From Bacteroidales bacterium F22 (lineage in GTDB: Bacteria; Bacteroidota; Bacteroidia; Bacteroidales; Bacteroidaceae), in NCBI GenBank assembly GCA_029541985.1, contig CP095414.1:1860001-1924000 (forward strand): a DNA stretch of 64,000 nucleotides, read 5' to 3'. Each line of letters opens with the position of its first letter. The first letter of the stretch is position 1. Under the pieces are notes generated by a model. The model ran no database searches, was not told where the DNA came from, and was given only the letters and a program-made list of their open reading frames with translations. The position numbers were made by a program, and so were the translations under genes. Below, one piece after another: positions 36,656 through 45,586 of the stretch.

Positions 36656-39600
36656 ATGAAAAAACTATTTCTAATCTTATTAGGATGTGTTGGCTTGGCA
36701 GCTCAAGCAGCCACGACACCCTTATTTATGCGCGATGTAGCCATCTCTCCTGATGGGCAACAAATTGCTTTTGAATACAAAGGAGATATCTATAAAGTCT
36801 CAGCAAACGGAGGTGAAGCCATCCAATTGACTACTCAAGACAGTTATGAATGCAATCCTGTATGGTCTCCAGACAGTAAGAAAATTGCTTTTAACAGTGA
36901 TCGCTTCGGTAATTTTGATGTCTTTTTGATGTCTAATAATGGAGGTACTGCCACACGATTGACAACCAATTCTGCTAAAGAAGTTCCTGTCGCTTTCTCT
37001 CCTGATGCTAAGGAATTATACTTTACAGCTGTTCTCCAAGACCCTGCAAGTAGTATCTTTTTCCCTAGTCGTGCCTATTCAGAACTTTATAAAGTATCTG
37101 TAAAAGGAGGGCGTACTATGATGGTGATGGCTACACCAGCCGAACGAATTGATTTCGCAAAAGACGGTAAGTCATTTTTATATATGGACTGTAAAGGAGT
37201 CGAGAACTACTGGCGTAAACACCACACGTCAAGTGTGACTCGCGACATTTGGAGTTATGACTTAGTAAATAAAAAAAATACGCACATTATAGACAGAGCT
37301 GGTGAAGACCGTGACCCTCGTTATGGTGTAGACGATAAAGAAGTCTTTTTCTTGACAGAGAAATTCGGTTCATTTAACGTGGCTTCTTTTTCTGTTGACA
37401 ACCCGCAAGCAATCAAACAAGTTACAAACTTTAAGACTACTCCTGTACGTTTCTTATCTGTAGCTGACAATGGTACACTATGCTATTCTTACGATGGAGC
37501 TATCTATACTCAGACAGCTGCATCAGCACGTCCACAGAAACTGAAGCTAACGGTTCTTAGAGATGATGAGCCCCAAGAAAAATTGTTGTCAGTTCGTTCT
37601 GGGGCTTCTGAAGCTACAGTATCTGCCGATGGCAAGATGATTGCCTTTATCAAACGAGGTGAAGTTTTTGTAACTTCAGTAGATTATACGACGACAAAAC
37701 AAATTACACATACCCCTCAGGCAGAAGAAGGAGTGGCCTTTTCACCTGATGGTAAGACATTGATCTATGGTACTGAAAGAACAGGTATCTGGCAATTATG
37801 TCAAGCCACAATGGAGCGCAAGGAAGACCTAGATTTCCCACATGCTACTATAATCAAGGAGAAGATATTACTTCCTTCTACGACGATAGAACGCCAATTG
37901 CCTCAATTCTCACCCGACGGAAAAGAAATTGCTTTTGTCGAGAGTCGAAAGAAAATTGTCGTTTATAATCTCAAGAGCAAGAAGAAGCGTGATATCACAG
38001 ATGGTCATCTCAATAAAGGAACAGATGGTATGATTGACTTTTCATGGTCTCCTGATAGCAAATGGTTCACCTTGAGCTATATATCAAATAACCATGATCC
38101 TTACTCTGATATCGGTATTGTTAGTGCCAAAGGCGGGGAACCAATCAAATGCTTGACTGGAACAGCATATTTTGATGAATCTCCAAAATGGGTTATGGAT
38201 GGCAAAGCTATTCTATTCAAGAGTAACCGATTTGGTATGAGAAATCAAGCATCATGGGGTTCTCAATACGATGCCTTCTTGATATTCCTCAATAAAGACG
38301 CCTATGATAAATATCGTCTTAATAAAGAAGATTATGAGATGCTCAAGGAATTAGAGAAAGAGCAAAAGGCTGAGAAAGAAAAAGCAGAGAAGAAAGCTAA
38401 AAAGAAAAGTTCAGATAAGAAATCAGACAAGAAAGACGTCAAGAAGTCATCAGATAAGACAATTCAAATTGATTGGGACAACATCACAGACCGTCTCATT
38501 CGTTTGACGAAAGCCTCCTCTAATTTAGGTAGTGTAGCCATAGACAATAAAGGAACAAAGCTCTATTTTATGACTAAATTCCAAAAGGGATTTGATCTAT
38601 GGACTATTAATCTACGCGAGCACAGTACGAGCAAATTAAAGACTCTTGATACCTCATGGTCTAGTTTAGTATTTGACAAACCAGGTAAGAATTTGTTTAT
38701 CTTAGGAAGTACATTCCGCAAGATGTCCATGGCAGGTAACATTATCAAAGGGATCTCATACAGTGCACAGATGAAACTAAATCCTGCAGCCGAACGAGAG
38801 TACATGTTCAATCATGTTTACCTTCAGGAGAAGAAACGCTTCTATGAAGTAAACATGCACGGAGTCAATTGGGACAAGATGGCGAATGAATATCGTAAAT
38901 TCTTACCTTACATAAATAACAACTATGACTTCGCACAACTTCTTAGTGAGTTACTCGGTGAATTGAATGTATCCCATACCGGTAGCGGTTATTCCTCTTC
39001 AAGGGGCGGTGATAGTACAGCTCGTACAGGATTGCTCTTTGATTGGAACTATGCAAAAGATGGATTACGTGTCAGTTCAATTCTCGAATATGGTCCGTTT
39101 GACCGTGCCACTACTAAGGTAGAACCAGGAGTCATCTTGGAATCGATAGATGGTACGAAGATTACTAGAAATACCGATTACTATCCTCTACTTAATAATA
39201 AGAGAGGTATCCGTACCCTTTTTGAATTTTTCAATCCTACCACAGGAAAACGTTGGACAGAAGTGATTAAACCCGTCAGTAGCGGAGCTATCAATGAGAT
39301 GCTTTACAGACGATGGACCAAGCGTGAAGCTGCCAAAGTAGATAGCTTATCCCATGGGCGATTGGGCTATGTACACATTCGTTCTATGGATGATGAAAGT
39401 TTCCGCAAGATGTATGCTGATGTCCTAGGTAAATACAATGATAGAGAAGGAATCGTTATAGATACTCGTTTCAATGGAGGTGGACGTCTTCATGAAGACG
39501 TAGAAGTCTTTTTCACTGGAGAAAAGTACTTGACTCAAGTTATCCGAGGCAAAGAAGCTTGTACGATGCCTAGCCGTAGATGGACTAAACCATCTATTAT

Positions 39601-39919
39601 GCTACAATGTGAATATAACTACTCCAATGCCCACGGTACTCCATGGGTTTATAAACACCAAAAGATAGGTAAGCTAGTCGGCATGCCAGTCCCAGGAACG
39701 ATGACCTCAGTCAATTGGGAAACCTTACAAGATCGGTCCTTGTATTTTGGTATTCCTGTTATTGGTTATAGACAAGCTGATGGAGTCTACTTAGAAGGTT
39801 TGCAATTAGAACCCGATGTGAAAGTTGCTAATTCTCCAGATACCATATGGAAAGGAGAAGACTTGCAATTGCAAGCAGCAGTTAAAACATTATTAAAGGA
39901 TATTGATTCTAAAAAATAA
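36656..39919 (+). CDS. Tricorn-like S41 protease with beta-propeller and PDZ domains
   Basis: Exported protein of 1087 residues from MKKLFLILL, with a signal peptide to about residue 20 (AAQA-AT). Residues about 25-530 hold repeated propeller blades of the type DVAISPDGQQIAFEYKGDIYKVS. A Lys/Glu/Ser linker of about 45 residues follows (near 565-610), then more blades, a tricorn core with LNVSHTGSGYSSS (a Ser-His pair), a PDZ-like segment and a C-terminal S41 domain with DTRFNGGGRLHEDV and GMPVPGTMTSVNWE. Tricorn enzymes trim peptides; in Bacteroidota they are probably periplasmic. It starts 13 bases after the U32 stop. Confidence 0.92.
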   Translation: MKKLFLILLGCVGLAAQAATTPLFMRDVAISPDGQQIAFEYKGDIYKVSANGGEAIQLTTQDSYECNPVWSPDSKKIAFNSDRFGNFDVFLMSNNGGTATRLTTNSAKEVPVAFSPDAKELYFTAVLQDPASSIFFPSRAYSELYKVSVKGGRTMMVMATPAERIDFAKDGKSFLYMDCKGVENYWRKHHTSSVTRDIWSYDLVNKKNTHIIDRAGEDRDPRYGVDDKEVFFLTEKFGSFNVASFSVDNPQAIKQVTNFKTTPVRFLSVADNGTLCYSYDGAIYTQTAASARPQKLKLTVLRDDEPQEKLLSVRSGASEATVSADGKMIAFIKRGEVFVTSVDYTTTKQITHTPQAEEGVAFSPDGKTLIYGTERTGIWQLCQATMERKEDLDFPHATIIKEKILLPSTTIERQLPQFSPDGKEIAFVESRKKIVVYNLKSKKKRDITDGHLNKGTDGMIDFSWSPDSKWFTLSYISNNHDPYSDIGIVSAKGGEPIKCLTGTAYFDESPKWVMDGKAILFKSNRFGMRNQASWGSQYDAFLIFLNKDAYDKYRLNKEDYEMLKELEKEQKAEKEKAEKKAKKKSSDKKSDKKDVKKSSDKTIQIDWDNITDRLIRLTKASSNLGSVAIDNKGTKLYFMTKFQKGFDLWTINLREHSTSKLKTLDTSWSSLVFDKPGKNLFILGSTFRKMSMAGNIIKGISYSAQMKLNPAAEREYMFNHVYLQEKKRFYEVNMHGVNWDKMANEYRKFLPYINNNYDFAQLLSELLGELNVSHTGSGYSSSRGGDSTARTGLLFDWNYAKDGLRVSSILEYGPFDRATTKVEPGVILESIDGTKITRNTDYYPLLNNKRGIRTLFEFFNPTTGKRWTEVIKPVSSGAINEMLYRRWTKREAAKVDSLSHGRLGYVHIRSMDDESFRKMYADVLGKYNDREGIVIDTRFNGGGRLHEDVEVFFTGEKYLTQVIRGKEACTMPSRRWTKPSIMLQCEYNYSNAHGTPWVYKHQKIGKLVGMPVPGTMTSVNWETLQDRSLYFGIPVIGYRQADGVYLEGLQLEPDVKVANSPDTIWKGEDLQLQAAVKTLLKDIDSKK

Positions 39920-39930
39920 ATGACTAATTA

Positions 39931-39964
39931 TAAGGGAAGAAAAACTATGGTTTTTCTTCCCTTA
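39931..39964 (+). terminator. Intrinsic terminator after the tricorn-like gene
   Basis: Fifteen-bp stem (TAAGGGAAGAAAAAC and complement) with the 4-base loop TATG, 12 bases after the stop. The 3' arm itself is pyrimidine-rich. Confidence 0.75.
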
Positions 39965-39984
39965 TTACTTCAAAGACCTATATT

Positions 39985-40398
39985 ATGCCAAAGCCAACCT
40001 ATATATTTGAAATGACGATGAAGGTAAGAGACTATGAATGCGATTTGCAAGGCATAGTAAACAATGCAAATTATCAACATTATATGGAACACACTCGTCA
40101 CGAGTTTCTTGAGTCAATAGGCCTATCCTTTGCCGACTTACATAGCAAAGGAATAGATGCAGTCGTTGCACGTATTAATATAAGATACAAAATACCTCTT
40201 CAGAGTCATGACCAGTTTAGATCTTGTCTTTGGCTCGAAAAGAAAGGTATCCGATGGATATTCCATCAAGACTTATATAACGTTGCTACTGGCAGTTTAA
40301 CCACTGCTGGTGAAGTGACTACTGTGACGATGGTAAATAAAGTACTTGCTACTTCTACTGAACTCGAAAAGGACTTGCTTCCATTTGTAGATAAATGA
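39985..40398 (+). CDS. YbgC-like acyl-CoA thioesterase (4HBT fold)
   Basis: A 137-residue hot-dog fold thioesterase. The active-site helix is DLQGIVNNANYQHYMEHTR with the catalytic Asp near residue 20, as in 4-hydroxybenzoyl-CoA thioesterase and YbgC. These hydrolyse acyl-CoAs; in many bacteria YbgC is linked to the Tol-Pal system, but no tol gene is near here. It starts after a terminator and lies 35 bases before dprA, so the two are probably co-transcribed. Confidence 0.92.
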   Translation: MPKPTYIFEMTMKVRDYECDLQGIVNNANYQHYMEHTRHEFLESIGLSFADLHSKGIDAVVARINIRYKIPLQSHDQFRSCLWLEKKGIRWIFHQDLYNVATGSLTTAGEVTTVTMVNKVLATSTELEKDLLPFVDK

Positions 40399-40433
40399 TT
40401 TTACGATATATTTTATGACCAAAATAGTTAACC

Positions 40434-41645
40434 ATGGATAACCCATTTAATAAACCTGTAGACACTGCTTTCGATGCCATTATCAAAGATTTAAATACAG
40501 TGGATCCTATTATCCCTGAAACAGTTGCAGATAGAGAAGCCGAAACGCTAGCCTGTCTCAAAATAGTGTTGACTTTGAGAAGTCGATATGCTGTGATGCG
40601 TCAGTTAATAATGGCTTACGGTAGCGGACGAGAAGTGCTTCGCCATAAAGACAACCTACGTGAGCGCATTCCGGAGATTTCAGACCGTTTGGTTGAACTG
40701 ATGCACAACGTCGAAGAATCAGCTCCGCGTGCAGATGTGGAACTCGAATACATCAAGTCCAAGAAGATATTTGCTTATACCTATTATGATGTACGATACC
40801 CTTCTCGGCTAAGAGAATGTACCGATGCGCCGATTATTCTATTCTTTTTAGGCAATGCCGACCTCAATGCATCCAGAGTTCTAAGCATAGTAGGTACTCG
40901 TCATATTACCGAATATGGACGCCTCATGTGTGACCGTTTTATTGCAGAATTGGCCAATCTCGTTCCCGACTTACTCGTTATTAGCGGATTAGCTTATGGT
41001 GTCGATGTCCAATCGCATAGGGCATGCTTGCTCAACGGTTTACAAACGGTAGGAGTCTTTGCACACGGACTAGACCGAGTTTATCCTTCCGTGCATCGTA
41101 AGGTAGCTTCTCAGATGACTTCTCAAGGAGGATTACTGACTGATTTTGTTACAGGTACTCGTCCAGACAGATACAACTTTGTTGCTCGAAATCGCATCGT
41201 GGCAGGGATATCTGATGGCGTGTTAGTAGTGGAGTCGGCACCTAAAGGAGGCTCTTTAATTACTGCTGATTTGGCTAATGGGTATGACCGCGAAGTTTTT
41301 GCCTTTCCTGGACGAGTGGGCGACCTATATTCCCAAGGTTGCAATGAACTCATTCGTGACAACCAAGCTATCTGTTTGACTAGTGCAGAAGAGCTCGTTA
41401 GACAGATGAACTGGAATGTTGACCTCTCTATCAAGAATCAAACTATCCAACGCGAACTCTTTCCTGGATTATCTGAAGATGAACGCTGTATCGTAACCAT
41501 GCTTCAAGAAGCTGGACCTTTAAATGCAGATAGTATGACAGTATCTCTCGATATTCCTGTCAATAAACTTCAAACCATTCTATTCAATCTAGAAATCAAA
41601 GGTGTCGTGTCTGTGCGCCCTGGTGGACTCTATTCTTTACTCTAA
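40434..41645 (+). CDS. dprA: DNA-processing protein DprA
   Basis: Binds incoming single-stranded DNA during transformation and loads RecA. It has 403 residues. An N-terminal extension of about 25 acidic residues precedes a SAM-like helical part. The Rossmann core has SIVGTRHITEYG, VISGLAYGVDVQSHRACL, FVARNRIVAGISDGVLVVES and GGSLITADLANG, the DNA-binding signatures, and a C-terminal winged helix ends VSVRPGGLYSLL. No other competence gene is in the window. Confidence 0.95.
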   Translation: MDNPFNKPVDTAFDAIIKDLNTVDPIIPETVADREAETLACLKIVLTLRSRYAVMRQLIMAYGSGREVLRHKDNLRERIPEISDRLVELMHNVEESAPRADVELEYIKSKKIFAYTYYDVRYPSRLRECTDAPIILFFLGNADLNASRVLSIVGTRHITEYGRLMCDRFIAELANLVPDLLVISGLAYGVDVQSHRACLLNGLQTVGVFAHGLDRVYPSVHRKVASQMTSQGGLLTDFVTGTRPDRYNFVARNRIVAGISDGVLVVESAPKGGSLITADLANGYDREVFAFPGRVGDLYSQGCNELIRDNQAICLTSAEELVRQMNWNVDLSIKNQTIQRELFPGLSEDERCIVTMLQEAGPLNADSMTVSLDIPVNKLQTILFNLEIKGVVSVRPGGLYSLL

Positions 41646-41687
41646 TCAGTATATCTTATTGTATACTATTTACAAAAGAAAGATGTA

Positions 41688-41733
41688 ATAATCGGATAAA
41701 TTTAGGTATATATCTAAATTTATCCGATTATTG
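41688..41733 (+). terminator. Long hairpin terminator after dprA
   Basis: Nineteen-bp perfect stem (AATAATCGGATAAATTTAG and complement) with an 8-base loop, followed by GTTTTG on the plus strand. Confidence 0.7.
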
Positions 41734-42209
41734 TTTTGTATATGAATAAAAATGTCAAAATGAGACAATGAAAACGGTTGAACCATTATGCTATATGGTA
41801 TATTTTATACGTAATGTAATATAATAGGACAATTGAAAACAAATATTAACTATCTATTCTTGTCGTATATCCTTTTATCTCTCTAAATTGTATGCAGAAA
41901 CAATAATACAAGTATGCAAAACTGCTTATTTGTCAATTCAAAAGGCTTCAATTGTATGATTATATATTTAAAATATATAATTTAATTAGTGTTTCGAAAG
42001 GGAGATAGCTACTCTTTTTCATTTTAAAATTAAACAACCTTATTCTACATGAAACATTTATTCTACATGACAAATCCATTTATATGACAAATCTAGTAGA
42101 GTGCAACTCTATTCTCTCACAGAATAGTTGTTGCTAACTTCACGAAAGAATAATAATTAGCTTATTGCTAGCTAATCATTATATTTCTACTAACTTAATT
42201 AATTTTATT
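41734..42209 (+). promoter_or_regulatory. Upstream region of the susC/susD pair
   Basis: No gene, and no exact TAnnTTTG box that I can see. It contains an imperfect tandem repeat at 42040-42093 (TTATTCTACATGA twice, 18 bases apart, then ATGACAAATC twice, 17 apart). Next comes a 7-bp hairpin CTATTCT-ctcac-AGAATAG at 42109-42127, and a second hairpin ATTAGCT/AGCTAAT just before the start codon region. The order suggests a structured mRNA leader. There is no adjacent regulator, ECF sigma factor or anti-sigma gene. Confidence 0.45.
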
Positions 42210-45200
42210 ATGAAAAAACTCATTTTCTCAAGTATGCTATTAGCATGTACTTGCTTGCTACCTGTGAATGCGGAAATAGCGCCAATAGGTACGCTATCTT
42301 CTTCAAACGCATTACAGCAGAAACAAAATGTACGTGGTACTGTTACTGATGGTACAGAACCTCTCATTGGAGCCGAAGTCCGCGTTGTCGGAACGACTGG
42401 TGGTACGATTACTGATATGGATGGTCGCTTCAGTCTTTCAAATGTCCCTATGAATAGTATAATCAGAATATCTTACATCGGGTATGATGCAAAGGATATT
42501 AAGTATGCGGGACAGACAGAACTCAAAGTGATTCTTTCTGAGGCTGCTCATTCTTTGGATGAAGTCGTTGTTACTGCCTTAGGTATTAAACGTGAAGAAA
42601 AGTCATTGGGTTATGCCATGTCTACTGTCAACTCCGATGACTTAACCAAGACATCAACAGCCAATTTTGCCACTTCTCTATATGGTAAAGCCTCTGGTGT
42701 ACGTATCCAAGCAGCTCCTGGTGGTAATACATCTGCTGTATCTATAAATATTCGTGGTTTAAATTCCATCACGGGAACTAATCAACCTCTGATTATCTTA
42801 AATGGAGTACCTATTCGTAATGGAGATGCCAACAATAGTGATTATTGGAGTGACCAACGTGTACGAAGCAATGGTTTGGTTGATATTAATCCTGAAGACA
42901 TTGCGAGCATTTCTATATTGAAAGGGGCTTCGGCTTCTGCATTATACGGTTCTGAAGCTGCAAATGGAGTAGTCATGATTACCACGAAAAGTGGTAAATC
43001 TTCTAAAGGTGTTGGTGTCAGTTTTACGGCCAGTTTAACTGGAGATTTCGTTGCATATATGCCAAAATACCAAACGACTTATGGTCCTGGTGTTCGTATT
43101 GGTTCTCGTGGTTCTTATGAAGAATCAACTGGAGGATTTTATGAAAGAGAGTACAATGGTCAGACCTATAAATCACTCCGTACCTCATCCACTACTTTTG
43201 GACCTAAATATGATGGTAGCGATGTCTTGTATTATGACGGTACTGTTCGCAAATACGAGGCTCAAAACACAGACCCTTGGGATGATGTTTTTCGTACTGC
43301 CGTTAACCAAACATATAACTTAGCAGTTAGTAAAGGTGGAGAAGAAGGGAACATGCGTTTCGGATATACTTATGCACATTCTACTCCTAATCAATATAAT
43401 AGTGATTATGAAAAGAACAATTTCAGTTTGACTGGAAATTATAAATTAAATGATCAGTTTTCACTTTCATACTCTGCTAATTACATCGTTCAGCATATCA
43501 AAAACAGACCTTATAGAATCTCGCGATTGGTTGCTAATTTTGGAGGGATGTTCAATGCTTATGATGATGTCGATTATCTAAGAAATAATACTGTTACTTC
43601 GCAAGGATATCTTAACGTCACTACACCTAGCAATAGTCCTACTCCAGACGAATCATTTGCTTATGATTTAGCTGCCGGTTCTCTTGTCAATGAATACTTC
43701 TGGAATATCTATGGTAAGACAGAATTAGAGAACAGTAATCGTTTGATTGCAAGTGTGACTCCAAGTTATCAGATAATGAAAGGTTTGAAACTCCAAGCTC
43801 GTGTATCTACCGATTTGACAACTCGTGAAAATGAAAGTAAAAATGCAACTGAACGTCCACTTGCATACGGTGATCCGACAGGTTATTATGGACTTAGCGA
43901 ATATCGTAATCAGATTCTATATGGAGATTTGATGTTGATGTTTGACCATAAATTGACAGACAAATTAGGTTTGACCGTCAACTTAGGTGTACAAGGTCGT
44001 TCTGAAAAGACAAAAATGACTGGCGTAGGTACTAATGGTGGCTTGTCTGTTGAAAACTGGTTCAACTTAAATGCATCTGCTAAGACAGCTAGTTCAAGCA
44101 TGACTTCGATAGATTTCTTAAAGACTTCTGCCTTTGGAACAATGTCTTTCTCATGGGATGATTTCTTGTACTGGGAATCGACAGCTCGACAAGAGAAAGT
44201 ATCATCTATGTCCAATGGAAGCAACAGTTTCTTCTATCCATCTACAAATGCTAGTTTCATTTATACATCGGCTTTTAAAGACGTGTTACCTGAATGGTAT
44301 CAATATGGTAAGTTACGTGCTTCTTATGGTATTGTAGGTAACTCTCCAGCCGTATATAGTGCCATTCAAGCTTATGAACAATCAGCTAACTCTGGGTATA
44401 TTCGTAATTATACCAGCATGGATTTAGGTAATGAAAAGATCAAAGCAGAGAAGAAATATGAATTTGAGATTGGTCTTGAGAATAAATTCTTCGACAATCG
44501 ACTAGGTTTCGAACTTTCCTACTATCACAATACTATCAAAGACCAGATTCTTAGAACAACAATGCCTATAAGTTCTGGAGCAACTTCTATCTTGATGAAT
44601 ATTGGAGAATTAGAGAATAGTGGTGTTGAGATTTCTGCTTATGGTACTCCTATCCTTACTAAGGATTGGCGTTTTGATATCAGTGCAAACATAGCATTCA
44701 ATAAGAATAAGGTAAACAAACTTGCTGAAGGAGTCAACGTGTTGGAACACAGCAACAATGACAATGGTGCATGGACTCTTGAGTCTCATGTTGGACAACC
44801 CATGGGCGATTTCTATGCTTATGATGTCTTGAAAGACGAAAAAGGAAATGTAATCATTGGTGATGATGGATTTGCTAAACTTACAGACGAACGTGTAAAG
44901 GTCGGTAATGCGATGCCAGATGCAGTCGGCGGTATAAACACTAATCTTACGTATAAGAACTTTTCACTAAGCGCTACCTTTGATTTCCGTATCGGAGGTG
45001 ATGTGATGAACGTTCCTTATCAATACATGATGGGTAGAGGTTCGCTTACCAATTCGATGAAGTACCGTGATGCTGAACATGGTGGTTTGACCTATTACTA
45101 TGAGAATGGGGATATCGCAAGTGGAAACTTAATCGCTACTTCAGCAGCAGCGGGCCCTAATGGAGAAAAGGTGTACGACAATGGAATGATTCTCAAGGGA

Positions 45201-45560
45201 GTCAACGAAAATGGCGAAAAGAATACGACTATGCTTGCCGCTGACCAATGGTACAATTGGACTTATAATTGGGGTACTGGTGATCCTACTTATTATAGTC
45301 ATTCATTATTTGACAATAGCTATGTCAAACTTCGTGAATTGTCTCTATCATATACCTTACCTACAACTATTACACACAAATTTGCATGCAATAACCTTAC
45401 GGTATCTGCCTTTGGTCGAAACCTATTCTTTATATATAAGAATCTTCCTATTTTTGATGCTGAGGCAACTGACGGAACAAGCTGGATGTCTCAAGCCGCT
45501 ATCGGTGGCTCTACTGTGACAACACGTACTTTTGGTGTTAGCTTACGTGCATCATTCTAA
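42210..45560 (+). CDS. SusC/RagA family TonB-dependent outer-membrane transporter
   Basis: Outer-membrane barrel that imports bulky nutrients bound by a SusD partner, powered by TonB-ExbBD. It has 1116 residues from MKKLIFSS. Signal peptide about 1-21; a carboxypeptidase-regulatory-like domain about 39-115 (VRGTVTDGTEPLIGAEVRV); the SusC linker LDEVVVTALGIKREEKSLGYA near 121-141; the plug with IRGLNSITGTNQPLIILNGVP and ISILKGASASALYGSEAANG; then the barrel ending in aromatic VSLRASF. The longest frame adds 15 non-family residues. The substrate is unknown because no glycoside hydrolase or protease adjoins. Confidence 0.96.
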   Translation: MKKLIFSSMLLACTCLLPVNAEIAPIGTLSSSNALQQKQNVRGTVTDGTEPLIGAEVRVVGTTGGTITDMDGRFSLSNVPMNSIIRISYIGYDAKDIKYAGQTELKVILSEAAHSLDEVVVTALGIKREEKSLGYAMSTVNSDDLTKTSTANFATSLYGKASGVRIQAAPGGNTSAVSINIRGLNSITGTNQPLIILNGVPIRNGDANNSDYWSDQRVRSNGLVDINPEDIASISILKGASASALYGSEAANGVVMITTKSGKSSKGVGVSFTASLTGDFVAYMPKYQTTYGPGVRIGSRGSYEESTGGFYEREYNGQTYKSLRTSSTTFGPKYDGSDVLYYDGTVRKYEAQNTDPWDDVFRTAVNQTYNLAVSKGGEEGNMRFGYTYAHSTPNQYNSDYEKNNFSLTGNYKLNDQFSLSYSANYIVQHIKNRPYRISRLVANFGGMFNAYDDVDYLRNNTVTSQGYLNVTTPSNSPTPDESFAYDLAAGSLVNEYFWNIYGKTELENSNRLIASVTPSYQIMKGLKLQARVSTDLTTRENESKNATERPLAYGDPTGYYGLSEYRNQILYGDLMLMFDHKLTDKLGLTVNLGVQGRSEKTKMTGVGTNGGLSVENWFNLNASAKTASSSMTSIDFLKTSAFGTMSFSWDDFLYWESTARQEKVSSMSNGSNSFFYPSTNASFIYTSAFKDVLPEWYQYGKLRASYGIVGNSPAVYSAIQAYEQSANSGYIRNYTSMDLGNEKIKAEKKYEFEIGLENKFFDNRLGFELSYYHNTIKDQILRTTMPISSGATSILMNIGELENSGVEISAYGTPILTKDWRFDISANIAFNKNKVNKLAEGVNVLEHSNNDNGAWTLESHVGQPMGDFYAYDVLKDEKGNVIIGDDGFAKLTDERVKVGNAMPDAVGGINTNLTYKNFSLSATFDFRIGGDVMNVPYQYMMGRGSLTNSMKYRDAEHGGLTYYYENGDIASGNLIATSAAAGPNGEKVYDNGMILKGVNENGEKNTTMLAADQWYNWTYNWGTGDPTYYSHSLFDNSYVKLRELSLSYTLPTTITHKFACNNLTVSAFGRNLFFIYKNLPIFDAEATDGTSWMSQAAIGGSTVTTRTFGVSLRASF

Positions 45561-45586
45561 TTTTCCATCCTAATAAATAAAGAATT

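Noticed and set aside
19904..41764. Shared 15-base sequence AAAATGTCAAAATGA in the ispB-deoC gap and the susC upstream region
   Set aside because: In AT-rich non-coding DNA of this length a single 15-base match is expected by chance.
44134..45519. Alternative frames inside susC
   Set aside because: They follow the codon pattern of the real frame and have no start signals or family features.
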